Shown one piece after another: positions 9,806 through 18,968 of a stretch of DNA of 32,882 nucleotides. Source of the DNA: Saprospiraceae bacterium. Its GTDB lineage: Bacteria; Bacteroidota; Bacteroidia; Chitinophagales; Saprospiraceae. The stretch lies in the NCBI GenBank assembly GCA_020629035.1, contig JAHDEC010000002.1, forward strand, positions 70,346-103,227, in the 5' to 3' direction. The position numbers were made by a program, and so were the translations under genes. Below the pieces are notes generated by a model that was not told the DNA's origin, ran no database searches, and worked only from the letters and a program-made list of their open reading frames with translations. Numbering within the stretch: the stretch's first letter is position 1; every line of letters starts with the position of its first letter.

Positions 9806-9837
9806 AAAAAAAGCCCTGAACTTCAGGGCTTTTTTTT
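9806..9837. terminator. Bidirectional intrinsic terminator
   Basis: An A-tract, the stem GCCCTGA/TCAGGGC with a 3-base loop, then a T-tract. The A and T runs extend the pairing, so the hairpin works on either strand. It lies 10 bases after the Lys-rich gene (+). Its T-tract overlaps the stop codon of the minus-strand lipoprotein gene (9836-9838). It serves both convergent transcripts. Confidence 0.88.
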
Positions 9838-10732
9838 ATTTCTTTTTTGCTTCTATCATTTTTAGAATCTCTTCATCACTCTTTCCTAAATTCTCAATTA
9901 GAAACTGAACGTCATCGGCCAAATCATGGTCTGGATACTTCTCTAAAAACTGATTATAGATTCCACGAGATTCTTCAATTTGGCCCATTTCATTTTCGAT
10001 TAAAAAGCCTTTTAAAAATAAAGCGGTAGGTGCTTTTTCATAGTTTGGATATTTATCTATTATCCAATCATACAAATTCATCGATTTTGCGTAGCTCTTT
10101 AGACTCTTAGCTATTTCCGCTGCCTTAAATAAATTTGCGGCAGCCTTAGGGTTTGTGGGGTTGCCCATCGCATAAGCTTCACTAGCATCTACAAATGATC
10201 TTGCATTTTTTTCGTTTATCCCAAACTTATTTGGGTTTTGGAAAATTCTTGCTGCTAAGGTATCTACATAAACATCTATGTTGTCGATCTCTTGTGTCAA
10301 TTTACTTTTTGCCATGGCTACACTTTCATGATTTGGGAAAGAAGTCATAAAAGATTTAAAAAGGATGTTAGAAGCATCATGCTTTTTAATATTGTGCATG
10401 AAATTGCCTAATCCAAATAAATGGCTAGCAAAATTTTTGCCTTGAGGAAAATCTTTAACTAGTGGCACTAAAAAACTGACTATCCGATTAGGCATATTCT
10501 GATCACTAGCTACCTTTAAACCACTTTCTAGCAGTGTTTCACGCTGAGATTGATCTTCCTCCTTATGGATTGTGAGTGCTAGCGAAGATAAATACTTGTC
10601 AGCTGTTTCCTTCGAAGGGTTAGCTTCGTATTCAGCTTTTGTATTATCAGCTGGCGCATTTGAGCTCGACGATTGACATTGAAAAAACAAGAATGATGTC
10701 AAAAGAATAAATAAGATGGCTATGTTTCTCAT
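9836..10732 (-). CDS. TPR-containing putative lipoprotein
   Basis: A protein of 298 residues if started at the ATG at 10732. An upstream in-frame GTG at 10750 is unlikely because it overlaps a good -7 box. The N-terminus (MRNIAILF, hydrophobic, FFQC) looks like a lipoprotein signal, with a loose lipobox that lacks the usual small residue before Cys. A polar Ser-rich linker follows, then helical repeats, clearest at the C-terminus (ALFLKGFL, SRGIYNQFLEKYP), as in TPR proteins of the YbgF/BamD type. Such proteins act as periplasmic or outer-membrane scaffolds. The exact role is unknown. It is convergent with the Lys-rich gene across a shared terminator and divergent from the photolyase gene. 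Confidence 0.78.
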   Translation of the reverse strand: MRNIAILFILLTSFLFFQCQSSSSNAPADNTKAEYEANPSKETADKYLSSLALTIHKEEDQSQRETLLESGLKVASDQNMPNRIVSFLVPLVKDFPQGKNFASHLFGLGNFMHNIKKHDASNILFKSFMTSFPNHESVAMAKSKLTQEIDNIDVYVDTLAARIFQNPNKFGINEKNARSFVDASEAYAMGNPTNPKAAANLFKAAEIAKSLKSYAKSMNLYDWIIDKYPNYEKAPTALFLKGFLIENEMGQIEESRGIYNQFLEKYPDHDLADDVQFLIENLGKSDEEILKMIEAKKK

Positions 10733-10749
10733 AATTATTACTTGTTGCA

Positions 10750-10780
10750 CAAAATTAGGATTGACAAGTCATTTATCCAA
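10750..10780 (-). promoter_or_regulatory. Bacteroidota-type promoter for the TPR lipoprotein gene
   Basis: On the minus strand, TTG (10780-10778), a 20-base spacer, then TAATTTTG (10757-10750). This matches the TTG / TAnnTTTG consensus of the Bacteroidota primary sigma factor. Transcription would start a few bases after 10750, leaving a short leader before the ATG at 10732. This supports that start over the GTG at 10750. Confidence 0.55.
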
Positions 10781-10839
10781 CCTTTTCGCTTGATTAGTGT
10801 TTTTAAAGCTAACTTGATAACATAATTGACAATTAGTTT

Positions 10840-12147
10840 ATGAATTATTTTTGGTTTAGGAGAGATTTACGATTAGAAGATAATGCTGGCTTGTATCATG
10901 CCTTAAAGGCCAATGAACCAGTACAATGTATATTTATTTTCGATCGGAATATATTGGATAAATTAGAGAATAGGTCTGATCCAAGAGTACAGTTTATACA
11001 CGAACAAATAAACCGAATCGATGATGATTTAAAATCATACAAGTCTTGCCTAAATGTCTATTACGGCTATCCCGAAGAAATATGGCAATCATTGCTTAAG
11101 ACCAAGCCTGGAAATGTTTTCACAAATGAGGATTACGAAAATTATGCAATTGAGCGTGATGCCAAAGTAGCGGCTCTATGTAAAAATTCTAATGTTACTT
11201 TTAAAGCTTTTAAAGATCATGTCATTTTTAGTAAATCAGAAGTTTTAAAAGGAGACGGTACACCTTATACGGTATTTACACCGTATAAGAGAAAATGGTT
11301 AACAGCTTTAAAAAGTGAAGCAGACATCAGCAAATCATATTATTTTAAATCTTACCCAACATTGGACTATAGCCAAAACTTTGCTAAAACATCCAAGGAA
11401 AGAATGGTGTCTTTAACCGATATGAATTTTGAAACTTCACAAATTCCTTTTCCAAGTAAAGAAACAAAGCAGTCGGTAATTAAGCAATATGATAAGCAGC
11501 GGGATTTTCCAGCGATAGATGGCACGTCTAAATTGGGTTTACACTTTAGATTCGGTACTATTAGTATACGAGAAAAAGCGCGAAAAGCTTCTCGTATTAA
11601 TGATACTTATTTAAGTGAATTGGTTTGGCGAGATTTTTACAGCCAGATTTTGCAGCATTTTCCGCACGTGGAAAAATCTGCCTTTAGAGCTAAGTATGAA
11701 AAAATCGAATGGAGGAATAACGAAGAAGAATTTAAAAGCTGGTGTGAAGGCAAGACCGGTTATCCGCTGGTTGATGCTGGTATGCGCGAATTAAATGCGA
11801 CCGGACATATGCATAATAGAGTCCGAATGGTGGTAGCAAGTTTTTTGACTAAACACTTATTAATTGATTGGAGATGGGGAGAGCAATACTTCGCTGATAA
11901 ATTATTGGATTTTGACTTAGCATCGAATAACGGAGGATGGCAATGGGCGAGTGGCAGTGGGACAGATGCAGCACCTTATTTTAGAATCTTTAACCCTACA
12001 TCTCAACTAACTAGGTTTGATAAGGAATTAAAATATGTGAAGAAATGGGTACCTGAGTATGGAACTGAACATTATGTAGCTCCGATGGTAGATCACAAAA
12101 TGGCTCGGGAGCGATGTTTGAAAACCTATAAAGAAGGATTAAATTAA
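10840..12147 (+). CDS. phrB: Deoxyribodipyrimidine photolyase (class I, cryptochrome/photolyase family)
   Basis: A 435-residue FAD enzyme that uses blue light to split cyclobutane pyrimidine dimers in DNA. The N-terminal photolyase fold starts with FWFRRDLRLEDN. The FAD-binding domain (about 230-430) contains LVWRDFY, the IDWRWGE segment and NNGGWQWASG...GTDAAPYFRIFNP. Residues matching the E. coli electron-transfer tryptophans are W301, W344 and W367. The lesion-contacting tryptophans correspond to W263 and W369, and N363 sits where the flavin N5-facing Asn is. The E. coli TGWMHN motif reads TGHMHN here (H323). Length is typical of class I. The antenna chromophore cannot be told from sequence. 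Its end overlaps the convergent downstream gene by 9 bases. Confidence 0.95.
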   Translation: MNYFWFRRDLRLEDNAGLYHALKANEPVQCIFIFDRNILDKLENRSDPRVQFIHEQINRIDDDLKSYKSCLNVYYGYPEEIWQSLLKTKPGNVFTNEDYENYAIERDAKVAALCKNSNVTFKAFKDHVIFSKSEVLKGDGTPYTVFTPYKRKWLTALKSEADISKSYYFKSYPTLDYSQNFAKTSKERMVSLTDMNFETSQIPFPSKETKQSVIKQYDKQRDFPAIDGTSKLGLHFRFGTISIREKARKASRINDTYLSELVWRDFYSQILQHFPHVEKSAFRAKYEKIEWRNNEEEFKSWCEGKTGYPLVDAGMRELNATGHMHNRVRMVVASFLTKHLLIDWRWGEQYFADKLLDFDLASNNGGWQWASGSGTDAAPYFRIFNPTSQLTRFDKELKYVKKWVPEYGTEHYVAPMVDHKMARERCLKTYKEGLN

Positions 12148-13575
12148 TTCATCTATTTTTTCTAGTAGCCAAGCCTTGTTAATAACCGCTTTTTCTTCGA
12201 TTATTTGAGCCTTCAATTGTACTAACTTTTCTTTTTCATTCCGATTCAAGGTGATCATTCTTTTCAAAAATCGATTGAAATTTTTAAAGACTACTGTTTT
12301 ACTTTCACTAATATTTTTCTTTCTACTCAGAAAAGTTGAAAAACTTTCAATTTGAGATTCTAGTACATCATACTCCTTTAACTCATAATAAACGGCAAGA
12401 GAAAGTGCTCTCGAATTAAAATCATAAAGAAAATCTTCGTAATCAACTTTGGATAAATATTCTATGCTGTTATCCCATTCTTTACGATAGAATGCAATTC
12501 TTGCCATATTGAAATTCATTGCATTCTCTCTTAATTTATTATTAAGAAGGGGAGCATTGTTCTTTATAAACAGCTCGGCTTTTTCGTATTGTGCACTTCT
12601 TAGACAGAGAAGAATATAGTTTCTAAATGTGATAGGAGATAACTCACCATTAGTTAATATTATACTGTTTGATATGGCTATATCGTATAGATTTAGGGTT
12701 TCTTCTAAAAATTCACTTTTCCCAGTATTCATCTCACCAACGCAATAGCTTATCATAGCATCAAAAATATCCCTTTGCTCCTCCGAGTCAAAAATTTCAA
12801 AAAAGTCCTTAACTAAAAGTTTCAACTCTTGAAAATATGGGAGTGACGGTTTTTCAGTCAACATCAGGTACATGTTCCTGTATATCGCAATCGCCGGCGT
12901 TTCTAATAACTTATTTCTTGCTAAAAGCCTCAATATGATTTCTACTTCAAAGGGTCTATTTAAGGTTTTAAATTTTTTCTGCCAAGTGGCTAAGCTGCAA
13001 GCCATTTTTAATTTCTCGATGACGTAGTATTTATCAAGACTCTCCGAGAGATTGTCGATTTTTAGTAATTGGTCTCTTGTTTTTTTATTTTTCTGTTTAT
13101 CAAACTGGGTATCTATTTCATATTCTATTTTTCCTTTTTCATATTTTCTTAAGTGAAAGTTTGAGGATTTTTCAGGAAATCGGACAAAATATTTATCAGC
13201 CTTGTCCATTGCCTTGTTTAGCATAAATTCAAAACCATTGGTTTGTATTTGTTCGAGCAAAATATTTTTTTCTAGTAAACCATCAGTTTTGATATACTCA
13301 TGGATTAAGAAGGTTTCGAACTTGGATAATAGATCACTACAAATTTTTCTAAACTTTAAATCATCAAAAGGGCTGTTTTGATCGTTGTATGTATACCAAC
13401 AGGATTCTTTACTTGGTGGAGCTTCTTTATTTTTTAAAAATTGGCTTAAGAATTCAAGAATTTTGAGTTGGTTTTTATTGACATTGAAATAGGGTGATTG
13501 CATAAACTTAACAAACCTAGACAATTGAGGTATTTCGAGGTGATCTAGGGTTTTATATAGTCGAGTTTCTTGCAT
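12139..13575 (-). CDS. Conserved hypothetical, helical-solenoid protein
   Basis: A 478-residue, almost all-helical protein with no signal peptide and no clear membrane segment, so probably cytoplasmic. It opens MQETRLYKTL and SRFVKFMQSPYFNVN. The middle and C-terminal parts show degenerate TPR-like helical hairpins (YILLCLRSAQYEKAELF, ARIAFYRKEWDNSIEYLSK). It ends with a charged helix. It is rich in Lys, Glu, Leu and aromatic residues. I believe similar proteins occur in Saprospiria-like genomes, often in several copies, but I know of no function. No catalytic motif is visible. Its stop lies inside the 3' end of the photolyase gene (9-base overlap, tail to tail), so no separate terminator fits between them. 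Confidence 0.8.
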   Translation of the reverse strand: MQETRLYKTLDHLEIPQLSRFVKFMQSPYFNVNKNQLKILEFLSQFLKNKEAPPSKESCWYTYNDQNSPFDDLKFRKICSDLLSKFETFLIHEYIKTDGLLEKNILLEQIQTNGFEFMLNKAMDKADKYFVRFPEKSSNFHLRKYEKGKIEYEIDTQFDKQKNKKTRDQLLKIDNLSESLDKYYVIEKLKMACSLATWQKKFKTLNRPFEVEIILRLLARNKLLETPAIAIYRNMYLMLTEKPSLPYFQELKLLVKDFFEIFDSEEQRDIFDAMISYCVGEMNTGKSEFLEETLNLYDIAISNSIILTNGELSPITFRNYILLCLRSAQYEKAELFIKNNAPLLNNKLRENAMNFNMARIAFYRKEWDNSIEYLSKVDYEDFLYDFNSRALSLAVYYELKEYDVLESQIESFSTFLSRKKNISESKTVVFKNFNRFLKRMITLNRNEKEKLVQLKAQIIEEKAVINKAWLLEKIDELI

Positions 13576-13720
13576 ACGATTTAGGTCATATTAAAAGTAG
13601 CTATATGTGTATGTTGTTTTGTGTCAATGTCGTTTATATTATTCAATACCTTAATTTTATATATTTAAATTGCAAATATTAAATTTTTATTAATATGTAT
13701 ATTTTCTCGATTATTTGTTC

Positions 13721-13728
13721 TATTTTTG
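13721..13728 (+). promoter_or_regulatory. Possible -7 box (TATTTTTG) before the 13739 gene
   Basis: A perfect TAnnTTTG box, 10 bases upstream of the ATG. There is no matching TTG element at the right spacing, and the implied leader is only a few bases long. Confidence 0.25.
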
Positions 13729-13738
13729 TTATTGATTT

Positions 13739-16171
13739 ATGAGACACCACAAATTAAATCCAACCCTATTAGTTATACTAGCACTTTGCTGGTCTTTTGT
13801 GGCTATGGCTCAACTTAATCCCAGCCATCAGAAATTAAATATCAAGGCAGGTCAAATATACGAGTTAGAAATAAATTCTATAGAATATACAGCAACACCC
13901 ATTGATTTCGACGAGCTCAGTTATGATACACTCTACGTTAAGAATATTGGAGATAATCTGTGGAAGCTAATAATTCATGTGAAAGACGGGGTAGCAGAGG
14001 ATTTGCATTTTGGTCTTGAGTATTGGGACTATGGTGACATTCCTGGCTTAGTATATCCTTATTACTCCACATTTAAATTGAGAGTTGAGCCAACTGAAGT
14101 AACGAGTGTTGTAGATGCATATGTTATAAATGGGTCGACTGACATTGTTTATCCAATTGATAATGATTATTCTTCGGATACTGATTTAAGTTTGACTGAA
14201 GTTGTATTCATGCAAAATTGTGAGGCGGAAATAGTTGATAATGATGGATTAAGTATCCAAATCATTAATCAGGATTTACCAGCCTATGTTCATTATGTGG
14301 CGGAAGACCAAACAGGAGTAAGTTCTCATGCAAGTATAATGCTCCAGTCTTCAAATATCTCTGGAGACCAACAGGCTTTACAGACAAATAATCTTTCAGC
14401 CATAAATTTAATTGTTGATCAAGATTATAATGTTTCTCTTGAGCCAGCAAATGGTGTTTTGACTTCACTCAATAATTTCTGCTGGGAGTACACACCTAAT
14501 GATGACTTTAGTGGCACAGAAAATATAGCCTTTTCCAATGACCAAGGCGAGACGGTATCCTTTGACATAACGGTATACGAAAGCCCCAATACGTTACAAT
14601 TCACCCATGATGATGAAGTATATACTGCCATAAATGGTTCCAGCACATTTAACGTGCTAGATAATGATTTGCTTAATTATCTGCCAGTAGTTGATTACTC
14701 AAGTGAATTGACATTCTTGGGGAATGGTGAATTTACCTTTACAGCCCAGACTGATTTTGTGGGAGATGAAATATTTTATTACACAATATTCAATGGATTT
14801 TCTTTTGTAACAGCTGATATAATAATCCATGTTGATGACTTTGCACCTAGTAGCTCTGTAGACTACTTATTTAATGCATATGTTGACCAACCTATGGTTA
14901 TTAAACACAATACTCCAATGAATGAATATTCATTTAGTGTAGTGTCTGCTCCTCAGAATGGTACAGTGGTAATTTTAGATGAACAAGGAAATGAAGTACT
15001 TGAGTGTGAAACTATAAGTGGCGTAAACAAAATAATATATACCGCAGAAGAAGATGGTGATGATTTATTAGAAATTGAATACTGCACCAATTCTGGTTAT
15101 TGTGAGATAGTCAAAATTGATTTTAATAATATCGATCAGAATTTTGAAGATTGCTTATGTGTTGAAGATTGTATTTATAGTGGAGATATAAACAATGATG
15201 GGAAAGTAGATGTAGATGATATTGTTGCACTAGGTAATAGCATAGGAGAAAAAGGAAGTTCGAGAGAAAACGTAGAAGCTTGGGTGCCTCAAACAGGCGA
15301 TGCATGGATTTATACTCAGGATTACCTTGAAGAAGATTTGAGTTATGCGGATGCAGATGGTAACGGAATTATCAACCAGGAAGATATTGAACCTATAAAA
15401 ACTTATTATGGTGCGAGTCATGATTTATTACCTCAAATATCATATGAGTTACTTGAAGCTCCAATAATCCTTGAAGCTCAACAAAGTGAAGTTGATTCTG
15501 GAGAATTACTGGTACTAGATGTTATTCTTGGGACCGAAGATAAGCCAATGTTTGATGTTCAAGGATTAAGTTTTAGCTATAACATATCTCCTGATGTAAT
15601 AGATTCTTCTTCAGTGAGCGTAAATTTCCAAGAACAATCTTGGTTAAATTATGGAGCACCTGAAATTAACCATTTTGCCCAACCTACCGCTGGAAATATT
15701 CAAGTCGGTTTTTCTAGAGTTGGAAGTAAAGGTGCCACTGGACAAGGACCAATAGCGGCGATTGAATTTATTGTTGAAGATGACTTAGTTGGATTCAAAT
15801 TAGAAGAGCTTATCTTTAAAATGAATATGAGTATTACCGATGCAGTGGTATTAAATGAGACTGGTCGTAAATTCTCTCTTCCATATTTTGAAACATCTGT
15901 AGATTTAAATCTCGGGGATAACAAAGAAGACATTGATCAATACTTAAGCATCTCACCAAATCCGGCTAGCGATTATTTAACTGTTAGATCTGATAAATTT
16001 GAAATAAATAACATAGAGATCTACTCGGTTGATGGTATTAGTGTAAGCTCATTAACTTATGATAATCAGTTTTCTGTAGATTGCAGCTTAGCAAATTTAC
16101 CGGCTGGAACATACATAATTAAAATTGTTTCAGATAGTAAGCAAACGACTCGAAAGTTTGTGAAAATCTAG
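13739..16171 (+). CDS. Secreted multidomain protein: Ig/cadherin-like, dockerin-like, cohesin-like, T9SS type A tail
   Basis: An 810-residue protein. The signal peptide ends near AMA before QLNP. From about residue 240 there are cadherin/Ig-like modules, with markers YTPNDDFSGTE and FNVLDNDLL. About residues 480-560 form a dockerin-like region with two calcium loops (DINNDGKVDVDDI and DADGNGIINQEDI) around a Trp-containing insert. About 575-725 resembles a cohesin/carbohydrate-binding beta sandwich (GELLVLDVIL, GNIQVGFSR, GPIAAIEFIV). The end (about 735-810) is a T9SS type A sorting domain: ISPNPASDYL, IEIYSVDG, NLPAGTYIIKI, KFVKI. Family knowledge: such a tail leads to export and surface attachment or release. 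There is no enzyme motif, so an adhesive or scaffold role is inferred. It is monocistronic, divergent from the 12139 gene. Confidence 0.88.
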   Translation: MRHHKLNPTLLVILALCWSFVAMAQLNPSHQKLNIKAGQIYELEINSIEYTATPIDFDELSYDTLYVKNIGDNLWKLIIHVKDGVAEDLHFGLEYWDYGDIPGLVYPYYSTFKLRVEPTEVTSVVDAYVINGSTDIVYPIDNDYSSDTDLSLTEVVFMQNCEAEIVDNDGLSIQIINQDLPAYVHYVAEDQTGVSSHASIMLQSSNISGDQQALQTNNLSAINLIVDQDYNVSLEPANGVLTSLNNFCWEYTPNDDFSGTENIAFSNDQGETVSFDITVYESPNTLQFTHDDEVYTAINGSSTFNVLDNDLLNYLPVVDYSSELTFLGNGEFTFTAQTDFVGDEIFYYTIFNGFSFVTADIIIHVDDFAPSSSVDYLFNAYVDQPMVIKHNTPMNEYSFSVVSAPQNGTVVILDEQGNEVLECETISGVNKIIYTAEEDGDDLLEIEYCTNSGYCEIVKIDFNNIDQNFEDCLCVEDCIYSGDINNDGKVDVDDIVALGNSIGEKGSSRENVEAWVPQTGDAWIYTQDYLEEDLSYADADGNGIINQEDIEPIKTYYGASHDLLPQISYELLEAPIILEAQQSEVDSGELLVLDVILGTEDKPMFDVQGLSFSYNISPDVIDSSSVSVNFQEQSWLNYGAPEINHFAQPTAGNIQVGFSRVGSKGATGQGPIAAIEFIVEDDLVGFKLEELIFKMNMSITDAVVLNETGRKFSLPYFETSVDLNLGDNKEDIDQYLSISPNPASDYLTVRSDKFEINNIEIYSVDGISVSSLTYDNQFSVDCSLANLPAGTYIIKIVSDSKQTTRKFVKI

Positions 16172-16429
16172 TCTAAGACCAGTTAGGTAACTCAGTAACA
16201 CACTTATTTATTTATTCTGTTAAGAACCTTGTTAGCCAAAGTCTTCAAAGTCTCCATGTTACCATAGGAAGGCAAAAGATAAAGCCTTTATTAAATAATG
16301 AAGTTTATTAGCTAACTAGTTAATGTAGATGCATGCTATGCTCTAATGTATATGTCTATAAAGCTTTGCTTATCTTAATTAGCATAGGTCTAACAAATAA
16401 ATCTAAAATTACCTTTTGCTTACTAAGTC
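16172..16429. other. 258-bp AT-rich gap between convergent genes
   Basis: No gene is seen. The only structure is a weak hairpin (AAGGC 16269-16273 with GCCTT 16284-16288), too weak to call a terminator with confidence. Confidence 0.5.
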
Positions 16430-17134
16430 TTATAGTCGACGTGCATTAATAATTTGGTGTAAATCGTCTTTATAGTTTTTACCTACAGGAAGGTGCTTGG
16501 TCTGACCCTTCTCAATTATTTCTACTGAGTTGCCAACCACGGCTTTAATCTTACTAATATTGACGATATAAGATCTGTGGATCCGCATAAAGATTTGAGA
16601 TGGTAGTTTTTGCTCCAGACTCTTCATTGTCTGCAAGGTGATAATACGCTTTATATCCTTTCGTATAATCACATAATCTTTAAGTCCTTCTATGTATAGA
16701 ATTTCATCAAAGTGAACCTTTACTAACTTCTTATCAGCTTTAACAAAGAAAAAGTCTTCTTCCGAATCCTGGATCGGACCTTGACGTTCTATAAACTTGT
16801 TTGTTGCCTTCATAAACCGATCTAAGGGGACCGGTTTCATTAAATAGTCAATCACATCTAGCTCATAAGCTTTTACTGCATGCTCCGAATGTGCTGTGGT
16901 AAAAATAATGGAAGGAGGATTCTTTAAAGACTCTAAAAACTCAATACCAGAAACCTGTGGCATATTTATATCAAGAAACATTAAGTCAATATTCTCCCTG
17001 TTTAAAACTTCATTAGCTTCAATCGCATTTTTACAAGAAGCAACTAGTTCAAAATCACCCATCTGTGATAAATAACTTTCTATAACCTCTCTAGCAAGTG
17101 GTTCATCATCAACAACTAATGTTTTATACGCCAT
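16430..17134 (-). CDS. LytR/AlgR-type response regulator (REC-LytTR)
   Basis: A 234-residue cytoplasmic transcription regulator. The receiver domain (about 1-120) has the acidic pair D9/D10, the phospho-acceptor D55 in FLDINMP, T79/T80 in the switch region and K100 in LMKP. The LytTR DNA-binding domain (about 135-230) has ILYIEGLKDYVIIR, the conserved FMRIHRSYIVN and a C-terminal LPVGKNY. It overlaps the end of the upstream sensor kinase gene by 11 bases, so the two are translationally coupled and form a cognate pair. LytTR regulators bind direct repeats upstream of their targets. I cannot identify the target genes from this window. Confidence 0.94.
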   Translation of the reverse strand: MAYKTLVVDDEPLAREVIESYLSQMGDFELVASCKNAIEANEVLNRENIDLMFLDINMPQVSGIEFLESLKNPPSIIFTTAHSEHAVKAYELDVIDYLMKPVPLDRFMKATNKFIERQGPIQDSEEDFFFVKADKKLVKVHFDEILYIEGLKDYVIIRKDIKRIITLQTMKSLEQKLPSQIFMRIHRSYIVNISKIKAVVGNSVEIIEKGQTKHLPVGKNYKDDLHQIINARRL

Positions 17135-18176
17135 TATTATTTAATTTAATATGTAATTCGATTTTATATACATCTTCATTTTCAATGATTCTCAATTCGT
17201 GATCCTTTGGATACTCTAACTTGAGTCTTCGCTTCACATTACTTAATCCAATACCACCGATATCTGTTTCAGTAGATGTTTCAGATGTATGCTTACTATT
17301 CTCAACTTGAAAGTATAATTGATTTTCATTTAGTTCTAACAATATAGATATATATCCTCCATCAATGTTGTTTTTTACGCCATGCTTAAAGCAATTTTCG
17401 ATGAACGGCGAAAAAACCAAGGGCATAATCCTTTTTTCTTCCAAATATCCTCTGATTTCTAGACTAATGGTCAGGTCCTGACCATATCTGATTTTCTCTA
17501 AATCAATATAGTTTTGAATATATTGTACCTCCTTAGATAATAAGACTGTTTTCTCATTGCATTCATACAACATGTATCTCATTATGTCAGACAGCTTCAA
17601 AACAGTTGCCGGCGCATAATCTGATTTTTTTAAGGTTAAGGCATATAAACTGTTGAGCGTATTAAAGAAGAAATGAGGATCAATCTGTGACTTTAAGAAT
17701 TTTAATTCGGAAGTTAGATTCTTTTCTTGGAGTTCTTTTTTCTCTAATTGATGTTTGAAAATATTGCTAATCAAAGCAAAAATCATAGAGGCAATCGATA
17801 CAAAAACCAACTGAATACTGATTAGATATTGGTTGTTAAGCAGGTAGTTTTGTTGATCCGGATATTGAAAATGGATTAAATAACTAACCGCTACCTTAAT
17901 AGGAGTAAACAACAATACCAAGCCTGCAATAAAAATAAAGTATTGAACAAATTTCCCTTTTTCTAGATAGCTGGGAACCAAGAAATACAAATTGAAATAT
18001 ATTAGTGGAGCAAAGAATCCAATGTTTACAAATTCTTTAAGTAAAACAAATCCTAAAGGCTCATCTGCTCGGTCAAAAATCAGCAAGAATACTAGAAGAA
18101 ATAACCAAAATATTAAATGGTTAAACCATGTTTTTTCAAAGTAAGTTTTAGCTATTTTTCGAATACTTAGTGTCAT
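17124..18176 (-). CDS. LytS-type sensor histidine kinase
   Basis: A 350-residue membrane protein. The N-terminal part (about 20-140) holds four hydrophobic segments (LIFWLFLLVFLLIF, FFAPLIYFNLYFLV, YFIFIAGLVLLF, and LISIQLVFVSIASMIFALI) and no sizeable extracytoplasmic domain. A linker helix leads to the His_kinase domain with the phospho-acceptor H168 in QIDPHFFFNTLNSL. The ATPase part has the N-box N261 in PFIENCFKHG and the G-box GGIGLSN (about 307-313). Such kinases phosphorylate the adjacent LytTR regulator. The stimulus is unknown; the minimal sensor suggests a membrane or small-molecule signal. It starts 129 bases from the divergent folE gene. Confidence 0.93.
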   Translation of the reverse strand: MTLSIRKIAKTYFEKTWFNHLIFWLFLLVFLLIFDRADEPLGFVLLKEFVNIGFFAPLIYFNLYFLVPSYLEKGKFVQYFIFIAGLVLLFTPIKVAVSYLIHFQYPDQQNYLLNNQYLISIQLVFVSIASMIFALISNIFKHQLEKKELQEKNLTSELKFLKSQIDPHFFFNTLNSLYALTLKKSDYAPATVLKLSDIMRYMLYECNEKTVLLSKEVQYIQNYIDLEKIRYGQDLTISLEIRGYLEEKRIMPLVFSPFIENCFKHGVKNNIDGGYISILLELNENQLYFQVENSKHTSETSTETDIGGIGLSNVKRRLKLEYPKDHELRIIENEDVYKIELHIKLNNNGV

Positions 18177-18305
18177 CGATTACAAAAATAAGCATCACTT
18201 TTAATCCTAACTTGATTATTAGACCAAAACAATTTTCTATTTTACATCTGAAATGGTTGAACCATAAGTACTCTATTAGCATTATCAAGCTATAAACATG
18301 ATTTT

Positions 18306-18902
18306 ATGACTTTTAAGGAGAAGCACGAATACGACGAAAAGACGACGAATGAAATTAAAGAAAGATATCATTCTATTCTAGATGCACTAGGCGAAGACAC
18401 AAATCGCGAAGGATTATTAAAAACTCCTGAAAGAGCCTCAAAAGCGATGCAATTTCTAACGAAAGGGTATCAAGAAGACCCAAAGGCTATCCTACAATCC
18501 GCACTCTTTAAGGAAGATTATCAGAATATGGTCATCGTTAAAAATATTGAATTATATTCTTTATGTGAGCACCATATTTTACCCTTTTACGGGAAAGCAC
18601 ACATTGCTTATATACCGAATGGCTATGTTGTCGGATTAAGTAAAATCCCACGGGTTGTAGATGTTTTTGCAAGAAGACTTCAAGTCCAAGAGAGACTTAC
18701 TAATGAGATACTAAATTGCATTCAAGATTCACTCAAACCATTAGGTGTTGCTATTGTCATTGAAGCCGCACATATGTGTATGATGATGCGTGGCGTCCAA
18801 AAACAGAATTCAGTAACAACCACCTCAGCATTCACAGGTGAATTTGAAAAACCACAAACAAGAGCAGAGTTTATGGGACTAATTGCATCAGACCTCAAAT
18901 AA
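18306..18902 (+). CDS. folE: GTP cyclohydrolase I
   Basis: A 198-residue cytoplasmic enzyme that converts GTP to 7,8-dihydroneopterin triphosphate, the first step of tetrahydrofolate/pterin synthesis. The zinc ligands are visible as C87 and H90 in SLCEHH, and C158 in AHMCMMMRG. The family motifs [15 protein letters not shown] and RLQVQERLT, and a C-terminal TRAEF, are present. Length is typical. It stands 66 bases ahead of fabD on the same strand. The two could be co-transcribed, but a TAnnTTTG box between them suggests fabD may have its own promoter. Confidence 0.97.
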   Translation: MTFKEKHEYDEKTTNEIKERYHSILDALGEDTNREGLLKTPERASKAMQFLTKGYQEDPKAILQSALFKEDYQNMVIVKNIELYSLCEHHILPFYGKAHIAYIPNGYVVGLSKIPRVVDVFARRLQVQERLTNEILNCIQDSLKPLGVAIVIEAAHMCMMMRGVQKQNSVTTTSAFTGEFEKPQTRAEFMGLIASDLK

Positions 18903-18937
18903 TCTCATTAAAACAAACATAAATTCAAGCATCAAGT

Positions 18938-18945
18938 TATTTTTG
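18938..18945 (+). promoter_or_regulatory. Possible -7 box (TATTTTTG) before fabD
   Basis: A perfect TAnnTTTG, 23 bases upstream of the fabD ATG. No TTG element is seen at the expected spacing. Confidence 0.3.
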
Positions 18946-18968
18946 CAGCTTAAATCAAGTTGACTATT

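Noticed and set aside
16172-16429. Possible small RNA or terminator between the T9SS protein and the response regulator.
   Set aside because: Only a 5-bp stem hairpin is visible and no promoter-like box gives a clear transcript.
18960-18968. TTG start for fabD.
   Set aside because: The ATG at 18969 gives the usual short N-terminus before FPGQGSQ.
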